This document shows positions 52,327 through 61,219 of a DNA stretch of 64,000 nucleotides, in pieces. Positions within the stretch are counted from its first letter, which is position 1, and the number at the start of each line of letters is the position of its first letter. The notes beneath the pieces are model-generated. The model was not told the DNA's origin, did no database searches, and saw only the letters and a list, made by a program, of their open reading frames with translations. Where the stretch lies: positions 1 to 64,000 of the forward strand of contig JBCDFR010000020.1 of the NCBI GenBank assembly GCA_039177505.1, in the 5' to 3' direction. The stretch is from JABSQH01 sp039177505 (lineage in GTDB: Bacteria > Actinomycetota > Acidimicrobiia > Acidimicrobiales > Ilumatobacteraceae). The position numbers and the translations under genes are program-made.

Positions 52327-54561
52327 TCATCCGATCGTGCGACACAGCTCGGGCCGCGCAGCAACGAGCGCGGCGACATCGTCTGCGACGGCGGTCGTCG
52401 CCGTCGCGACCACCTCGCGGACGCGCTCGAAGTCGAGTAGACCGACTCCGGGAAGCTGCAGGTTGAAGAGCCGGTCAATCGATTCCGACGCCGCGTTGGT
52501 CAGCTGGTGCTGCATCGCACCGGCGAGCATGCTGCGCACGAGTACCGAAGACACGCTGGGATAACGATGCCCACGCTTGGTGATCCGCGAGTACAACGCT
52601 CGCGGGCCCGACACCGATGTCCCGTAGTCCGACCGCGCCCGCGGACCCCGCGCCGGGGCCACATCGACTGCCAGCAAGGTGCCGACTCGGTGGTCGGCGA
52701 CCATCGCATCGATCGGCAGGTTGTCGAGCACACCACCGTCCACCAACAGCGATCGCCCATACGGCACCGGCGGGAGCACCCCGGGGATCGACACACTGGC
52801 GCGCACGGCGATCGCGGCGTCACCGGAGCGGTGAACTTCGAGCGACGACGACGTCAGATTTGTTGAAACGCAATAGAACGGCACCCACATGTCTTCGATG
52901 TCCCACGAGCCGAAGACTTCGTCGATCGACTGGGCAATCCGTTCGCCCTTCAACAGCGACACGACCGGCAGCGTGTAATCGAGGAGGCGATGGAACAGCC
53001 GCTCGGCCGTATCGATCATCTCGTCGTCGGGCACGCCGATGGCGATCCCGCCAGCAATCGGCGCGCCGATCGAGCATCCGCCAACCGCATCGATGGGAAT
53101 GCCCGCGGCGCGCAACGCGTGGTAGACAGCGATGTGCGCGAACCCGCGAGCGCCGCCGCCGCTCAGCACGAGGCCGACCCCATGGCCAGTTGCCAGGCGG
53201 GCGATCCTCCGCAGCCCGACGTCGTCGCGCCGACGCAGGTGGATCACCTCGTCGAAACCGAATGCCCGGCGCAGTGCGGGTGTGCCGATCGGGCGCACCG
53301 CCTCGGGAGCATGTACCGCAGCGAGCATCGTCGTCAGATGGGGCACCGCGGACAAAGCGGGACCGAGCCGGGCGATACGCAGCCGTTCGGCATCGGTCGG
53401 CGATGCTGAAGCGAACACGAGGACTCGATCGGCCTGCCGCAACGCTCGATCGGTCCAGTTCGACACGTCGCCGTAATCGTCGTCGGCGACCAGCAACAGT
53501 TGATCGTTGCCGATCTCGGCCTCGTGGAGGAACTCCGACAACCGAGGGACGCCGGCGTTGTCCGCATCGGCCTGGGCGATCCCCGGCTGGTTCAGCAGCT
53601 CGTCGACAGCCGCGCTCGACAGCACCTGCAGGGAGCCGAAGTGCGCCAGCTCGTCGGCCACCACCGACACGACGTGCTCGACATCGACATCGGCGGTGAA
53701 CGCCAACGCGAGTGACGCGGCACGGGACGCCGGCCGCGGCGCACCACGCCGCAAGTTGTCGACGATTCCACGAGCAACGTGCATCATGAGCGACGGAGCC
53801 AGCGCAACGAGTTCTTCGAAGGCAGTCGCCGAGAACGCCGCCAAGGTGCAGTCGCGGGCGGCGCGCACGGTCGCCGAGCGCGGCGCATCATCGAGCAAAC
53901 CGATCTCGCCGACCACGTCACCTCGACGGACTTCTGCCACCGGCACACCGTCGCCGGTCGAGTCCGTGCTCTCGCCTTCGCGAGCGAGCACCGTCAACCG
54001 CCCGTTGACCACGAAGTACGCAGACTCCGCGCGATCGCCTTGCCGAAACAGCACCTCTCCGGCTGCCAGCCGACGCCACTGCACCCGAGCGAGCACCGCC
54101 TCGATCGTCTCGGGGTCGTTGGTCCCGACCAACTCCGCAACCATCGCAGCAACGTGGGTTCGATCGAGACGGTCGCGCGCCTGGCGCGAGACGAGGTCGG
54201 CGACGTCGGGACGCTCGTGCAACCATTGCTCGAAGCGTTCGCGTGCGACCACCAGGACCGCAGCGCGAGTCGTGACCCGAAGCGTCGCTGTCCGTCGCCC
54301 GCCAGCGACCACAGTGATCTCGCCGACGATCTCGCCAGGCCGGATCCGGCCGACCTGCACGTTGCCTCGGTCGGAACGGCGCTCGGCCACGAGGTCGCCC
54401 GACAACAACACGAACACTTCGTCGGCGGTATCGCCCTCCTCGGCCAGCAGCACCCCCGCATCGAGCGTGCGCACGGTGCCGACGTTGCCGAGACCAGCCA
54501 ACAGCCCGGTGATGTCGACCGACTCCGGCACGCCTCCGCTACTCGACCCCGCTTGCCCCAC
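52327..54561 (-). CDS. Patatin-like phospholipase with two cyclic-nucleotide-binding domains (NTE-like)
   Basis: A 744-residue protein from the GTG at 54561, chosen because the first domain starts soon after and longer frames invade the divergent gene. Two cNMP domains occupy about 15-130 and 145-265. Both carry phosphate-binding cassettes (GEITVVAGGRRTAT; GEIGLLDDAPRSAT). A linker domain and then the patatin core follow: GGGARG oxyanion loop near 467, nucleophile GCSIG near 495, and the dyad aspartate in DGG near 609. This is the layout of neuropathy-target-esterase-like lysophospholipases. It hydrolyses phospholipids or lysophospholipids at the membrane. It leads the operon with the FtsX-like permease and the ATPase-cNMP fusion. 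Confidence 0.9.
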   Translation of the reverse strand: MGQAGSSSGGVPESVDITGLLAGLGNVGTVRTLDAGVLLAEEGDTADEVFVLLSGDLVAERRSDRGNVQVGRIRPGEIVGEITVVAGGRRTATLRVTTRAAVLVVARERFEQWLHERPDVADLVSRQARDRLDRTHVAAMVAELVGTNDPETIEAVLARVQWRRLAAGEVLFRQGDRAESAYFVVNGRLTVLAREGESTDSTGDGVPVAEVRRGDVVGEIGLLDDAPRSATVRAARDCTLAAFSATAFEELVALAPSLMMHVARGIVDNLRRGAPRPASRAASLALAFTADVDVEHVVSVVADELAHFGSLQVLSSAAVDELLNQPGIAQADADNAGVPRLSEFLHEAEIGNDQLLLVADDDYGDVSNWTDRALRQADRVLVFASASPTDAERLRIARLGPALSAVPHLTTMLAAVHAPEAVRPIGTPALRRAFGFDEVIHLRRRDDVGLRRIARLATGHGVGLVLSGGGARGFAHIAVYHALRAAGIPIDAVGGCSIGAPIAGGIAIGVPDDEMIDTAERLFHRLLDYTLPVVSLLKGERIAQSIDEVFGSWDIEDMWVPFYCVSTNLTSSSLEVHRSGDAAIAVRASVSIPGVLPPVPYGRSLLVDGGVLDNLPIDAMVADHRVGTLLAVDVAPARGPRARSDYGTSVSGPRALYSRITKRGHRYPSVSSVLVRSMLAGAMQHQLTNAASESIDRLFNLQLPGVGLLDFERVREVVATATTAVADDVAALVAARPELCRTIG

Positions 54562-54687
54562 AGCGTCGAACCTAGCGCTACCGCGCTCGCGCCGGCGCAG
54601 GATCAAGCCCAGCGCGACCCGGACACGACCTGACACGCCGCCCGCAGCGGTGCCTACGATGACCGCCGTCGCGCTCGCGTCTCGAAC

Positions 54688-57600
54688 ATGAAGGACAGTC
54701 ACCGATTTTCCCCGATGACGACAGCGCTGGAGCGCACGGTCGATCGTCCTCGAGTGGTCCGCGAGCTGCTGCGCCGGTTTGAACAGCGCATCACGGTGAT
54801 CACTGCGGCTGCGGGATACGGCAAGACCACCGCCCTCGCACTGGCCGTCGCCCACAATCATCTCGATCCGCTCGGTCACGACGTCTGGCTCGGCGCCGAG
54901 GTCGCTGACGGCGATCCACTCCACTTGCTTGGTGGATTGGCCACGGCGCTCGATATCGAGCCGGTCGGTGACGAACGCGACACGATGGACCGGATTCTCG
55001 ACGCCGTCCTGTCGAGGGCTCCCGACGACGTTGCCCTGATTGTCGACGACGTCCATGTCCTGATCGACACGCCCTCGGTGTCGATCGTCACCGAACTCCT
55101 CCAACGGTTACCGGCCAACGGTCACCTCGTGCTCGCCGGCAGGCTCGCTCTCCCGGTCCCGCTCGGCCGCCTACGCGCCCACGGCATGGTGGTCGAACTC
55201 GCAAGCGCCGACCTCGCGCTCGACGATGAAGAGCTCGGCGAGCTCCGAGTCCTGCGCTCCGACAATGATCTCGATGACCTCCCGCGTCACGCCGCGACCG
55301 CCGACTTACACCTCGCCGCGGGGTCATCGGCTGGCGTCGAGTTTCTCTGGGAGGAGGTGCTGTCGGGAGTCGAAGACGATCGCCTCACCGCCCTCAAGCG
55401 AGCCGCCGTGCTCGACGTGCTCGACGAGCACATGATCAGCGAACTGACCGACGGCAACTACGACATCGATACGTTGGTGGCCGGGGTGCCCCTCGTAGAA
55501 GGCGACCGCGAACGTCGGATGCACAGCCTGTTGCGCGACGCCCTGGCGGCGCGCAGTACGCCCGGCGAGATGAACAAGGCGCTGTCGATCGCCGGCGATG
55601 TCGAACGCAGTCGAGAACGATTCAGCCTGGCTGTCGCCTACTACTTGGCGGCCGGCGACGCGCTCAGCGCTCACGACGCAGCGCGCGACTTCGCGCTGAC
55701 GCCGACGCTGAAGCAGTCGATGGAGGCGATCGCGGCGATTCGCAGCCAGCTCGTCGACCTCGAACCGACGGGAGCGTTGACCGCCTGCTACGAGGCGATG
55801 TCGATGTTCGGCGGTCTCGAGAACCACGTCGTGCCGAAGTTCAACGACGTCGCCCACCAGGCCCGCGCCGATGACGATGCACTGCTCGAGACGCTCGCCT
55901 ACCACCGGATGCTGCAGGCCTCGTTCATCGGTTTCGAGCTGCCGATGGAGCCGCTGGTCGACCGTCTGTCCGAGTTGGCGACCGACGTCCCGTTCGCCCG
56001 TGGCGTCCACGCCCATGCCCGCAGCCAGGTCGCGCAATTGGGCGGCGACCCTGATGCCGCAGTCGCCGCACTCGCCGACTATCACCACCTCGGCGACACC
56101 GCCGAGGTGGTGATGCGAGCCGAACGGCTGTGCGACCTCGGACGACCGGAGGAGGTAGCGGTCGGCCTCGGACCCGATGCTCTGGCGGGCCTTCCGCCGG
56201 GCACCGAGATCTTCATCGCCTTCGCCATGTGGCTGCGCGGCGAGAGCACCCCAGAGTTCGCCGAAGCCATCGTCGGCGACATGATCCCCACGGTCGTGCG
56301 CCGCGGGCTGACCCACCCGACGGTGTCGATTCTCGGGGTCGGCACGACGATCGCCCTCGCCGCTGGCGATGTTGCCGCCGCACGACGGCGCGCCGAACGA
56401 GCCCGCGAGGTGAGCGAGTTGGGCGTCGGCGCCACGATCGGCCTGTTCGCATCGGTCGCGGAAGCATCTGTCGCCGCCGTCACCCAGAGCGACGAGGTCG
56501 CCGCGCAGATCCTCGCCCCGGAACAAACGGGACTGGCGATCACCGTGTGGCCGCTACGCGGCCATCTGTTGGCACTCCCGCTCATCTACGTCACACGACC
56601 TGAGACGCGCGATGTCCTCAATCGGTGCGCGTTCGGGCACTCCCTGAACACCGCGGTGTCCGCAGGACGCGCCCTCGTCGCTGCCCGCGACGGCGAGGTC
56701 GAGCCGGCCGGTCGGCTGCCGTGGGGGGAGCCGAATCTGCTGCGTGTCCATGTGCTCCCCCATCACCTCGCCGAGCTGGGCTGCGCCGCGCTCGCCGCAG
56801 GCAACTCGTCGGCCATGACCGTGCTGGAGCAACTCCCCGACCGTGCGGTGTTACTGCGGCGCGTTGCCGACTCCGCGGTCGCACCGACGCGCGCCGTCGC
56901 CGAAGATCTACTCGGCACGCTGCCCCGTCGCGCCGACTACGACTACGAGGTGCGTCTGCTGGGCGCACCGCAATTGGTGCGCGACGGTGCTCCGGTCGAC
57001 GATCCCGACTGGGTTCGTCGACCACAGGTGCAGCTGCTCTTCGCCGCGCTCTTGGAACATCGACGAATGCACCGCCACGACCTCATCGAGATGTTGTGGC
57101 CCGATCACGGAGACGATGCCAAAGCCGGCCAACGCCTGCGGACCGCTCTGTCGATGCTCACCCGCATCCTCGAACCCGACCGCGACACATCGACGCCGGC
57201 GCTCGTCGTCCGCACCGAGGGCGACCACGTCGTGGTCGACGACAGCGTGCGCACCGACGTGTCCCGGTTCGAGGAGCTCGCCGCGGCTGCCCGTTCCGAC
57301 GACCAGGCCGGGCTCCCACGGCGAGCGTTACGGTCGTACGAGGCTGCCGCCGACACTTACCGCGGCGACTACCTCGACGGGATCGACGCCGGGTGGGCCG
57401 TGTTCACGCGGCTACGGTTGCGCTCGTTGGCGATGGGCGCGATGTGCCGTATCGCTGAGCTCACGGCCGCGTCCGGTGAGCCAGAGCTTGCCGCGAGCTG
57501 GGCCGAACGGGCCCGCCGGATCGACCCGTTCAACGAACGAGCGGCGCGCACGTTCGTGCAGGCCCTCGGCGCGTCGGGCGACCGCACGGGCGCGCTCCTC

Positions 57601-57693
57601 GCAGCACACGAGTTCGTGAACGCTCAGCGCGCTGCGGGGCTGGAGCCGACACCCGAGACGTTGCGCGTGATCGAGCGCCTCGAGGGCCGGTAG
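54688..57693 (+). CDS. LAL/MalT-like STAND regulator with C-terminal winged-helix-BTAD
   Basis: A 1001-residue protein. The N-terminal P-loop G43-Y-G-K-T-T48 (TAAAGYGKTTAL) opens a MalT-type STAND ATPase. A helical TPR-like middle (about 290-740) follows. Residues about 751-850 are an OmpR-like winged helix and about 860-1000 a BTAD. AfsR has winged helix-BTAD first and NTPase after, so the order here is reversed and the DNA-binding domain is not LuxR-like. It is divergent from the patatin operon across 126 bp and is its obvious candidate regulator. The four-helix gene follows after 10 bp. Confidence 0.87.
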   Translation: MKDSHRFSPMTTALERTVDRPRVVRELLRRFEQRITVITAAAGYGKTTALALAVAHNHLDPLGHDVWLGAEVADGDPLHLLGGLATALDIEPVGDERDTMDRILDAVLSRAPDDVALIVDDVHVLIDTPSVSIVTELLQRLPANGHLVLAGRLALPVPLGRLRAHGMVVELASADLALDDEELGELRVLRSDNDLDDLPRHAATADLHLAAGSSAGVEFLWEEVLSGVEDDRLTALKRAAVLDVLDEHMISELTDGNYDIDTLVAGVPLVEGDRERRMHSLLRDALAARSTPGEMNKALSIAGDVERSRERFSLAVAYYLAAGDALSAHDAARDFALTPTLKQSMEAIAAIRSQLVDLEPTGALTACYEAMSMFGGLENHVVPKFNDVAHQARADDDALLETLAYHRMLQASFIGFELPMEPLVDRLSELATDVPFARGVHAHARSQVAQLGGDPDAAVAALADYHHLGDTAEVVMRAERLCDLGRPEEVAVGLGPDALAGLPPGTEIFIAFAMWLRGESTPEFAEAIVGDMIPTVVRRGLTHPTVSILGVGTTIALAAGDVAAARRRAERAREVSELGVGATIGLFASVAEASVAAVTQSDEVAAQILAPEQTGLAITVWPLRGHLLALPLIYVTRPETRDVLNRCAFGHSLNTAVSAGRALVAARDGEVEPAGRLPWGEPNLLRVHVLPHHLAELGCAALAAGNSSAMTVLEQLPDRAVLLRRVADSAVAPTRAVAEDLLGTLPRRADYDYEVRLLGAPQLVRDGAPVDDPDWVRRPQVQLLFAALLEHRRMHRHDLIEMLWPDHGDDAKAGQRLRTALSMLTRILEPDRDTSTPALVVRTEGDHVVVDDSVRTDVSRFEELAAAARSDDQAGLPRRALRSYEAAADTYRGDYLDGIDAGWAVFTRLRLRSLAMGAMCRIAELTAASGEPELAASWAERARRIDPFNERAARTFVQALGASGDRTGALLAAHEFVNAQRAAGLEPTPETLRVIERLEGR

Positions 57694-57703
57694 CGTCACG
57701 GCG

Positions 57704-58201
57704 GTGAGCGGGACCGACCTCGTCGCCGATGCCCGCCGCATCGCGGGCTATCACGCAGTGGAATCGGCGATGTTCGTCGCGACCGGTCGCTGGATCCGGA
57801 GCTACGACGAACCGTCGCAACGCACACGGATCGCAGTGTGGAACCACCAACACGCTGAGCACGCAGCACTGTGGGCGGCGCGCTACCCGACTATCGAGGA
57901 GCTCCCGCCGATCGACGCGGCTGTGCCAGCGACCGCAGCCGCCACGATCGAGGCCGTCACGGATCTGGGAACCGTTGCGTCGTCGGTGCTCCCGCGACTC
58001 GCCGACGCGTATCGCGACTTCGCTGTGCTGGTCGACGCTCGTCTCGATGGACCGACCGCCCGCATTCTCGATCGCGTGCGCTCCGACATCGGTGCCCAAC
58101 TGGCCGAGGTGCAAGCAATCTCCGAACACGCGGTCGACAGTGCCGACGACGAGATCGTCCGCGACGCCGTCGCGAGCGCCCTCGCCGACCTCCTGCCCTG
58201 A
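57704..58201 (+). CDS. Hypothetical four-helix (ferritin-like?) protein
   Basis: A 165-residue all-helical protein from a GTG, 10 bp after the LAL/BTAD gene. YHAVESAM and HQHAEHAALW place Glu and His as in ferritin-like or hemerythrin-like bundles, but I do not recognise the family. No signal peptide. It ends at the inverted pair of hairpin elements. Co-transcription with the regulator is likely. Confidence 0.7.
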   Translation: MSGTDLVADARRIAGYHAVESAMFVATGRWIRSYDEPSQRTRIAVWNHQHAEHAALWAARYPTIEELPPIDAAVPATAAATIEAVTDLGTVASSVLPRLADAYRDFAVLVDARLDGPTARILDRVRSDIGAQLAEVQAISEHAVDSADDEIVRDAVASALADLLP

Positions 58202-58252
58202 CCGAAATCCCGGGGATTCCGTGCAAAAAATGCACGTGTCGGCACACAGAAC
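58202..58252 (+). repeat. Dispersed hairpin element, copy 3
   Basis: The lead CCGAAATCCCGGGGATTC is followed by stem CGTGCA/TGCACG around loop AAAAA, then ACAGAAC ending at 58252. The G-C pair closing the loop in copies 1 and 2 is replaced by A-T here, a compensatory change. It begins immediately after the stop codon of the four-helix gene. Confidence 0.7.
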
Positions 58253-58276
58253 GGAGCGACCGTTCGGGTACCGAGA

Positions 58277-58326
58277 TTCTGTTCGCGGGGCCGTGCGAAT
58301 AGCGCACAAGATCCCCGGGATTTCGG
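58277..58326 (-). repeat. Dispersed hairpin element, copy 4 (inverted)
   Basis: Read on the minus strand: lead CCGAAATCCCGGGGATCT, stem TGTGCG/CGCACG with loop CTATT (outer pair T.G), then ACAGAA. It faces copy 3 with 24 bp between, forming a large imperfect palindrome between convergent genes that could also terminate transcription. Confidence 0.7.
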
Positions 58327-58333
58327 TGGGACG

Positions 58334-58930
58334 TCAGGTCGCGTGGAATGGTGGGACGAGGGGGCGTTCCCAGCCGACGCCGGGGACCTTTCCGGACGGC
58401 GGCCAGTTGTCGTCACGGCTGTACGCCCACCACTCGAATGGGTTGAGGTAGTAGGCGTAGGTCTCGACCGTGCGAGTCAGCGACGCGGGACGGTCGCCGA
58501 GCAACCAGCGGAGCGCGCCATAGCCACCGGCGGCTCCCATCCAACCGGCGTACAGCAGCGGATAGATCGGGCCGCACCAACGGGCCTGCCAGACATGTAC
58601 GTCTTCGTGGTCGGTCACCAACCGTCGCCGTCGTGGCCGATCGAGGTCGCCCGCGCCACTGACGACGTTGCCGACAGTGATCACAAATCCGCGACGAAGG
58701 ATGAACCCGCGGCGATACACGTGGCGATTCGCCCGCTCGCTGGTGATCCGGTCGAACCCGGCGTCGGGCTGGGCGAGAGCAACCAGGTGGGAACCGAGCG
58801 CCGCGGCGGTGACCGGGAGCGCCCACGTCGAATCGAGGGCAAACGCCACCGCGCCACGCGGGTCGTGCCAGCGGTAGATCCCCCGCCAGCCCGAGATTGC
58901 ACCGTTGGCACCGGCGACGACCGCACCCAC
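58334..58930 (-). CDS. Hypothetical membrane-associated protein with HEDVH motif
   Basis: A 198-residue protein as called from the GTG at 58930. The coding character clearly extends upstream (RLRRAEAGLAASAGAALGAL, a Gly/Ala zipper), but the only in-frame start codon before the preceding gene is a CTG at 59029. The N-terminal extension therefore may use a rare start. The core holds RRGFVITVGNVVSGAG and TDHEDVHVWQARW, where His-Glu-x-x-His could be a metal site. I do not recognise the family. It lies downstream of Bax inhibitor-1. Confidence 0.6.
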   Translation of the reverse strand: MGAVVAGANGAISGWRGIYRWHDPRGAVAFALDSTWALPVTAAALGSHLVALAQPDAGFDRITSERANRHVYRRGFILRRGFVITVGNVVSGAGDLDRPRRRRLVTDHEDVHVWQARWCGPIYPLLYAGWMGAAGGYGALRWLLGDRPASLTRTVETYAYYLNPFEWWAYSRDDNWPPSGKVPGVGWERPLVPPFHAT

Positions 58931-59042
58931 CGTGGCGAGGCCGAGGGGCGCCGCAACGAGTGCGCCGAGCGCGGCGCCTGCCGATGCGGCGAGGCCAGCC
59001 TCAGCCCGTCGGAGTCGTCGGGTGATCAGCGGAGCGCAGCGA

Positions 59043-59873
59043 TCACTGGCGCAGGTAGGAGAGCAGACGCAGCAGCTCGAGGTACAGCCACACCAGAGTG
59101 ACGACCAGCCCGAGCGCAGCGACCCATTCGTAGGCCTGCGGCAAACCGGCCTTGGTGCCTCGCTCGATGAAGTCGAAATCCAGCGCCAAGTTCATCGCTG
59201 CGAGACCGCAGACGAACACCGAGAAGGCAATGCTGAGGGCCATGTTGTCGCCGTTGAGGAACGGCAGTGTCGTGCCGAAGAGCCTGAAGATGAACGAGGC
59301 GAGGTACAGCACCATCACACCGAGCGTGGCGAAGATCACCATCCGCCGGAACTTGTCGGTGACCTTGATGATGCGGGTGCGGTAGAGGAGCAACATCACA
59401 GCAAACACCGAGGCGGTGGCCATGACCGCTTGCAGCACGATGCCGTTGTAGAAGGTCTCGTAACCCTTGGAGATCGCGCCGACAGCGAAGCCGTAGCCGA
59501 TGGCGTAGACCGGGCCGAAGAACTTGGCAAGGTTCGGCTTGAACATCGAGGCGAACACGGCGATGAGACCGACAACGATGCCGACCATCGCCAACGGTGG
59601 GAACTGGTATGTCTCAACGCCGTTGTCGAGGGTCGGGCCGGAAGCGGCGTTCCAGCCGAATGTGGCCGACACCAACAGCAGTACGAGCAGGACCGCTGAC
59701 GCGGTGATCGTGCCGTTGACGGTCATCGCCTTCTGCCAGCCGGTGACCGGTCCGTCATTGACCGGGCGGGTGGCGGTATGCGCGCCTGCTTGCGGAGCGG
59801 CCCAGCCGGCTTGTGTCGCCTGACCGGATTGGACGCTCTCGATCGTCTTTTCGTTGAACACCGGATTCGACAT
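59043..59873 (-). CDS. Bax inhibitor-1/YccA family membrane protein
   Basis: A 276-residue protein from the ATG at 59873. A soluble N-terminal 50 residues (Gln/Ala-rich) is followed by seven hydrophobic helices, with the family's conserved C-terminal segment (AMNLALDFDFIERGTKAGLPQAYEW). Homologues act as pH-sensitive calcium leak channels or modulate membrane proteases. The N-terminal tail is longer than in YccA. It is divergent from the sigma-factor gene. Confidence 0.9.
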   Translation of the reverse strand: MSNPVFNEKTIESVQSGQATQAGWAAPQAGAHTATRPVNDGPVTGWQKAMTVNGTITASAVLLVLLLVSATFGWNAASGPTLDNGVETYQFPPLAMVGIVVGLIAVFASMFKPNLAKFFGPVYAIGYGFAVGAISKGYETFYNGIVLQAVMATASVFAVMLLLYRTRIIKVTDKFRRMVIFATLGVMVLYLASFIFRLFGTTLPFLNGDNMALSIAFSVFVCGLAAMNLALDFDFIERGTKAGLPQAYEWVAALGLVVTLVWLYLELLRLLSYLRQ

Positions 59874-60187
59874 GGTCCACACAGTGTATTGGTACTGACG
59901 TCGGGAACGCCGCGGTGTCCGCTGACAACTTGATCGACCGGCTTGGTCGACCGACACCCATCGCGATCTGCGATGAAGAGCCACCGCATATCTCCACCAT
60001 CGATGCTTGTGTTGCGCGCGCGTTTCGGAGGTTGCCCCGCTTGACCTGCTCGGTATCGTGACCGTCGTCATGTGCGGCGGGCACGCCACGTGCGGAGGCG
60101 TCGGGCGGCACGCGACACGAGACGACCCCACCACCTCATCGCCGGCACGACTCGTACGTGCTGGCCACAACCGAGCAGGGAGCCGCA
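59874..60187. other. 314-bp divergent promoter region
   Basis: It lies between Bax inhibitor-1 and the sigma factor and has no gene. It contains an inverted repeat TCGACC-N5-GGTCGA at 59934-59950 and AGGGAG before the sigma-factor GTG. I see no clear -35/-10 pair. Confidence 0.5.
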
Positions 60188-61123
60188 GTGGCCAAAGATC
60201 GCGTCGATCGTGACGACGAGGACCTCGTCCGCCTGTACCTGACCGACATCGGTCAGTACACACTGCTGACGAAAGACGACGAGGTCCGATTGGCGAAGGC
60301 CATCGAAGCGGGCAACGAGGCTCGTGCATTGCTCGAAGCCGACGACAAGATTTCGCCGGCCAAGAAACGCGAACTCCGCCGCACCTCGCGCAAGGGCGAG
60401 GAGGCCGAGCGCCAGTTCGTCCAGTCGAACCTGCGGCTCGTGGTATCGATCGCCAAGAAGTACCAAGCGTCCGGATTGCCGCTGCTCGACCTGATCCAGG
60501 AGGGCAACCTCGGTCTGATGCACGCCGTCGAGAAGTTCGACTGGCGCAAGGGGTTCAAGTTCTCCACCTACGCCACGTGGTGGATCCGCCAGGCGATCAC
60601 CCGCGGTATCGCCAACACCGGCCGCACGATTCGCCTCCCGGTCCATGCCGGCGACACCCTCGCCCGCCTCCAAAAGGCGCGCTCGCGCCTCGAGTTGAAG
60701 TACGGCCGCCCGGCGACGCTGTCTGAATTGGCACGCGAGGTCGAGATGCCAGAGGACAAGGTGACCGAGGCACTCCGCTTCGCCGCAGAGCCACTCTCCC
60801 TCTCAGAGCCGCTGCGCGAGGACGGCGACGCCGAACTCGGCGACGTGGTCGAGGATCGTTCAGCGGAATCGCCGTTCGAGGTCGCCGCCACCGCGCTGCT
60901 GCCCGAGGAGATCAGCCGCCTGCTGGCGCCACTCGACGAACGCGAGCGCGAGATCCTGAAGCTGCGCTTCGGCCTCGATCGCGGCGAGCCGCGCACGCTC
61001 GAAGAGGTCGGCGAGCATTTCAACCTCACCCGCGAGCGCATCCGCCAGATCGAAGCGCGGGCGATGAGCAAGCTGCGCCACCCGTCGAGCGACACCGGCG
61101 CCCGCGACCTCCTCGCCGTCTGA
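60188..61123 (+). CDS. RNA polymerase sigma factor, group 2 sigma-70 (SigB/RpoD-like)
   Basis: A 311-residue sigma factor. The GTG at 60188 is chosen because AGGGAG stands 5-6 bp upstream; an ATG 30 bp earlier is possible. Region 1.2 (DLVRLYLTDIGQY), 2.1-2.2 (NLRLVVSIAKKYQASGLPLL), 2.3-2.4 (FKFSTYATWWIRQAITR), region 3 and the region 4 helix-turn-helix (TLEEVGEHFNLTRERIRQIE) are complete. Region 1.1 is absent, which marks group 2 rather than the housekeeping factor. It directs polymerase to a housekeeping-like promoter set, perhaps in stationary phase or stress. Confidence 0.9.
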   Translation: MAKDRVDRDDEDLVRLYLTDIGQYTLLTKDDEVRLAKAIEAGNEARALLEADDKISPAKKRELRRTSRKGEEAERQFVQSNLRLVVSIAKKYQASGLPLLDLIQEGNLGLMHAVEKFDWRKGFKFSTYATWWIRQAITRGIANTGRTIRLPVHAGDTLARLQKARSRLELKYGRPATLSELAREVEMPEDKVTEALRFAAEPLSLSEPLREDGDAELGDVVEDRSAESPFEVAATALLPEEISRLLAPLDEREREILKLRFGLDRGEPRTLEEVGEHFNLTRERIRQIEARAMSKLRHPSSDTGARDLLAV

Positions 61124-61163
61124 TCGTCGACCTCCGTCACCGTCGCCGAGCCCACGCGATCTG

Positions 61164-61183
61164 GCGCGACGTCGTCGTCGCGC
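61164..61183. terminator. Hairpin GCGCGACG-TCGT-CGTCGCGC after the sigma gene
   Basis: A perfect 8-bp stem with a 4-nt loop, 41 bp after the sigma-factor stop. No U-tract. A likely terminator. Confidence 0.55.
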
Positions 61184-61219
61184 TCGGCCGCGAACTAGCG
61201 GCAAATAGATTTCCAGATC

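Noticed and set aside
54562..55104. N-terminal extension of the patatin frame to 55104
   Set aside because: It would run into the divergent regulator gene; the extra residues are Asp/Arg/Gly-rich without domain character, while the cNMP domain starts after 54561.
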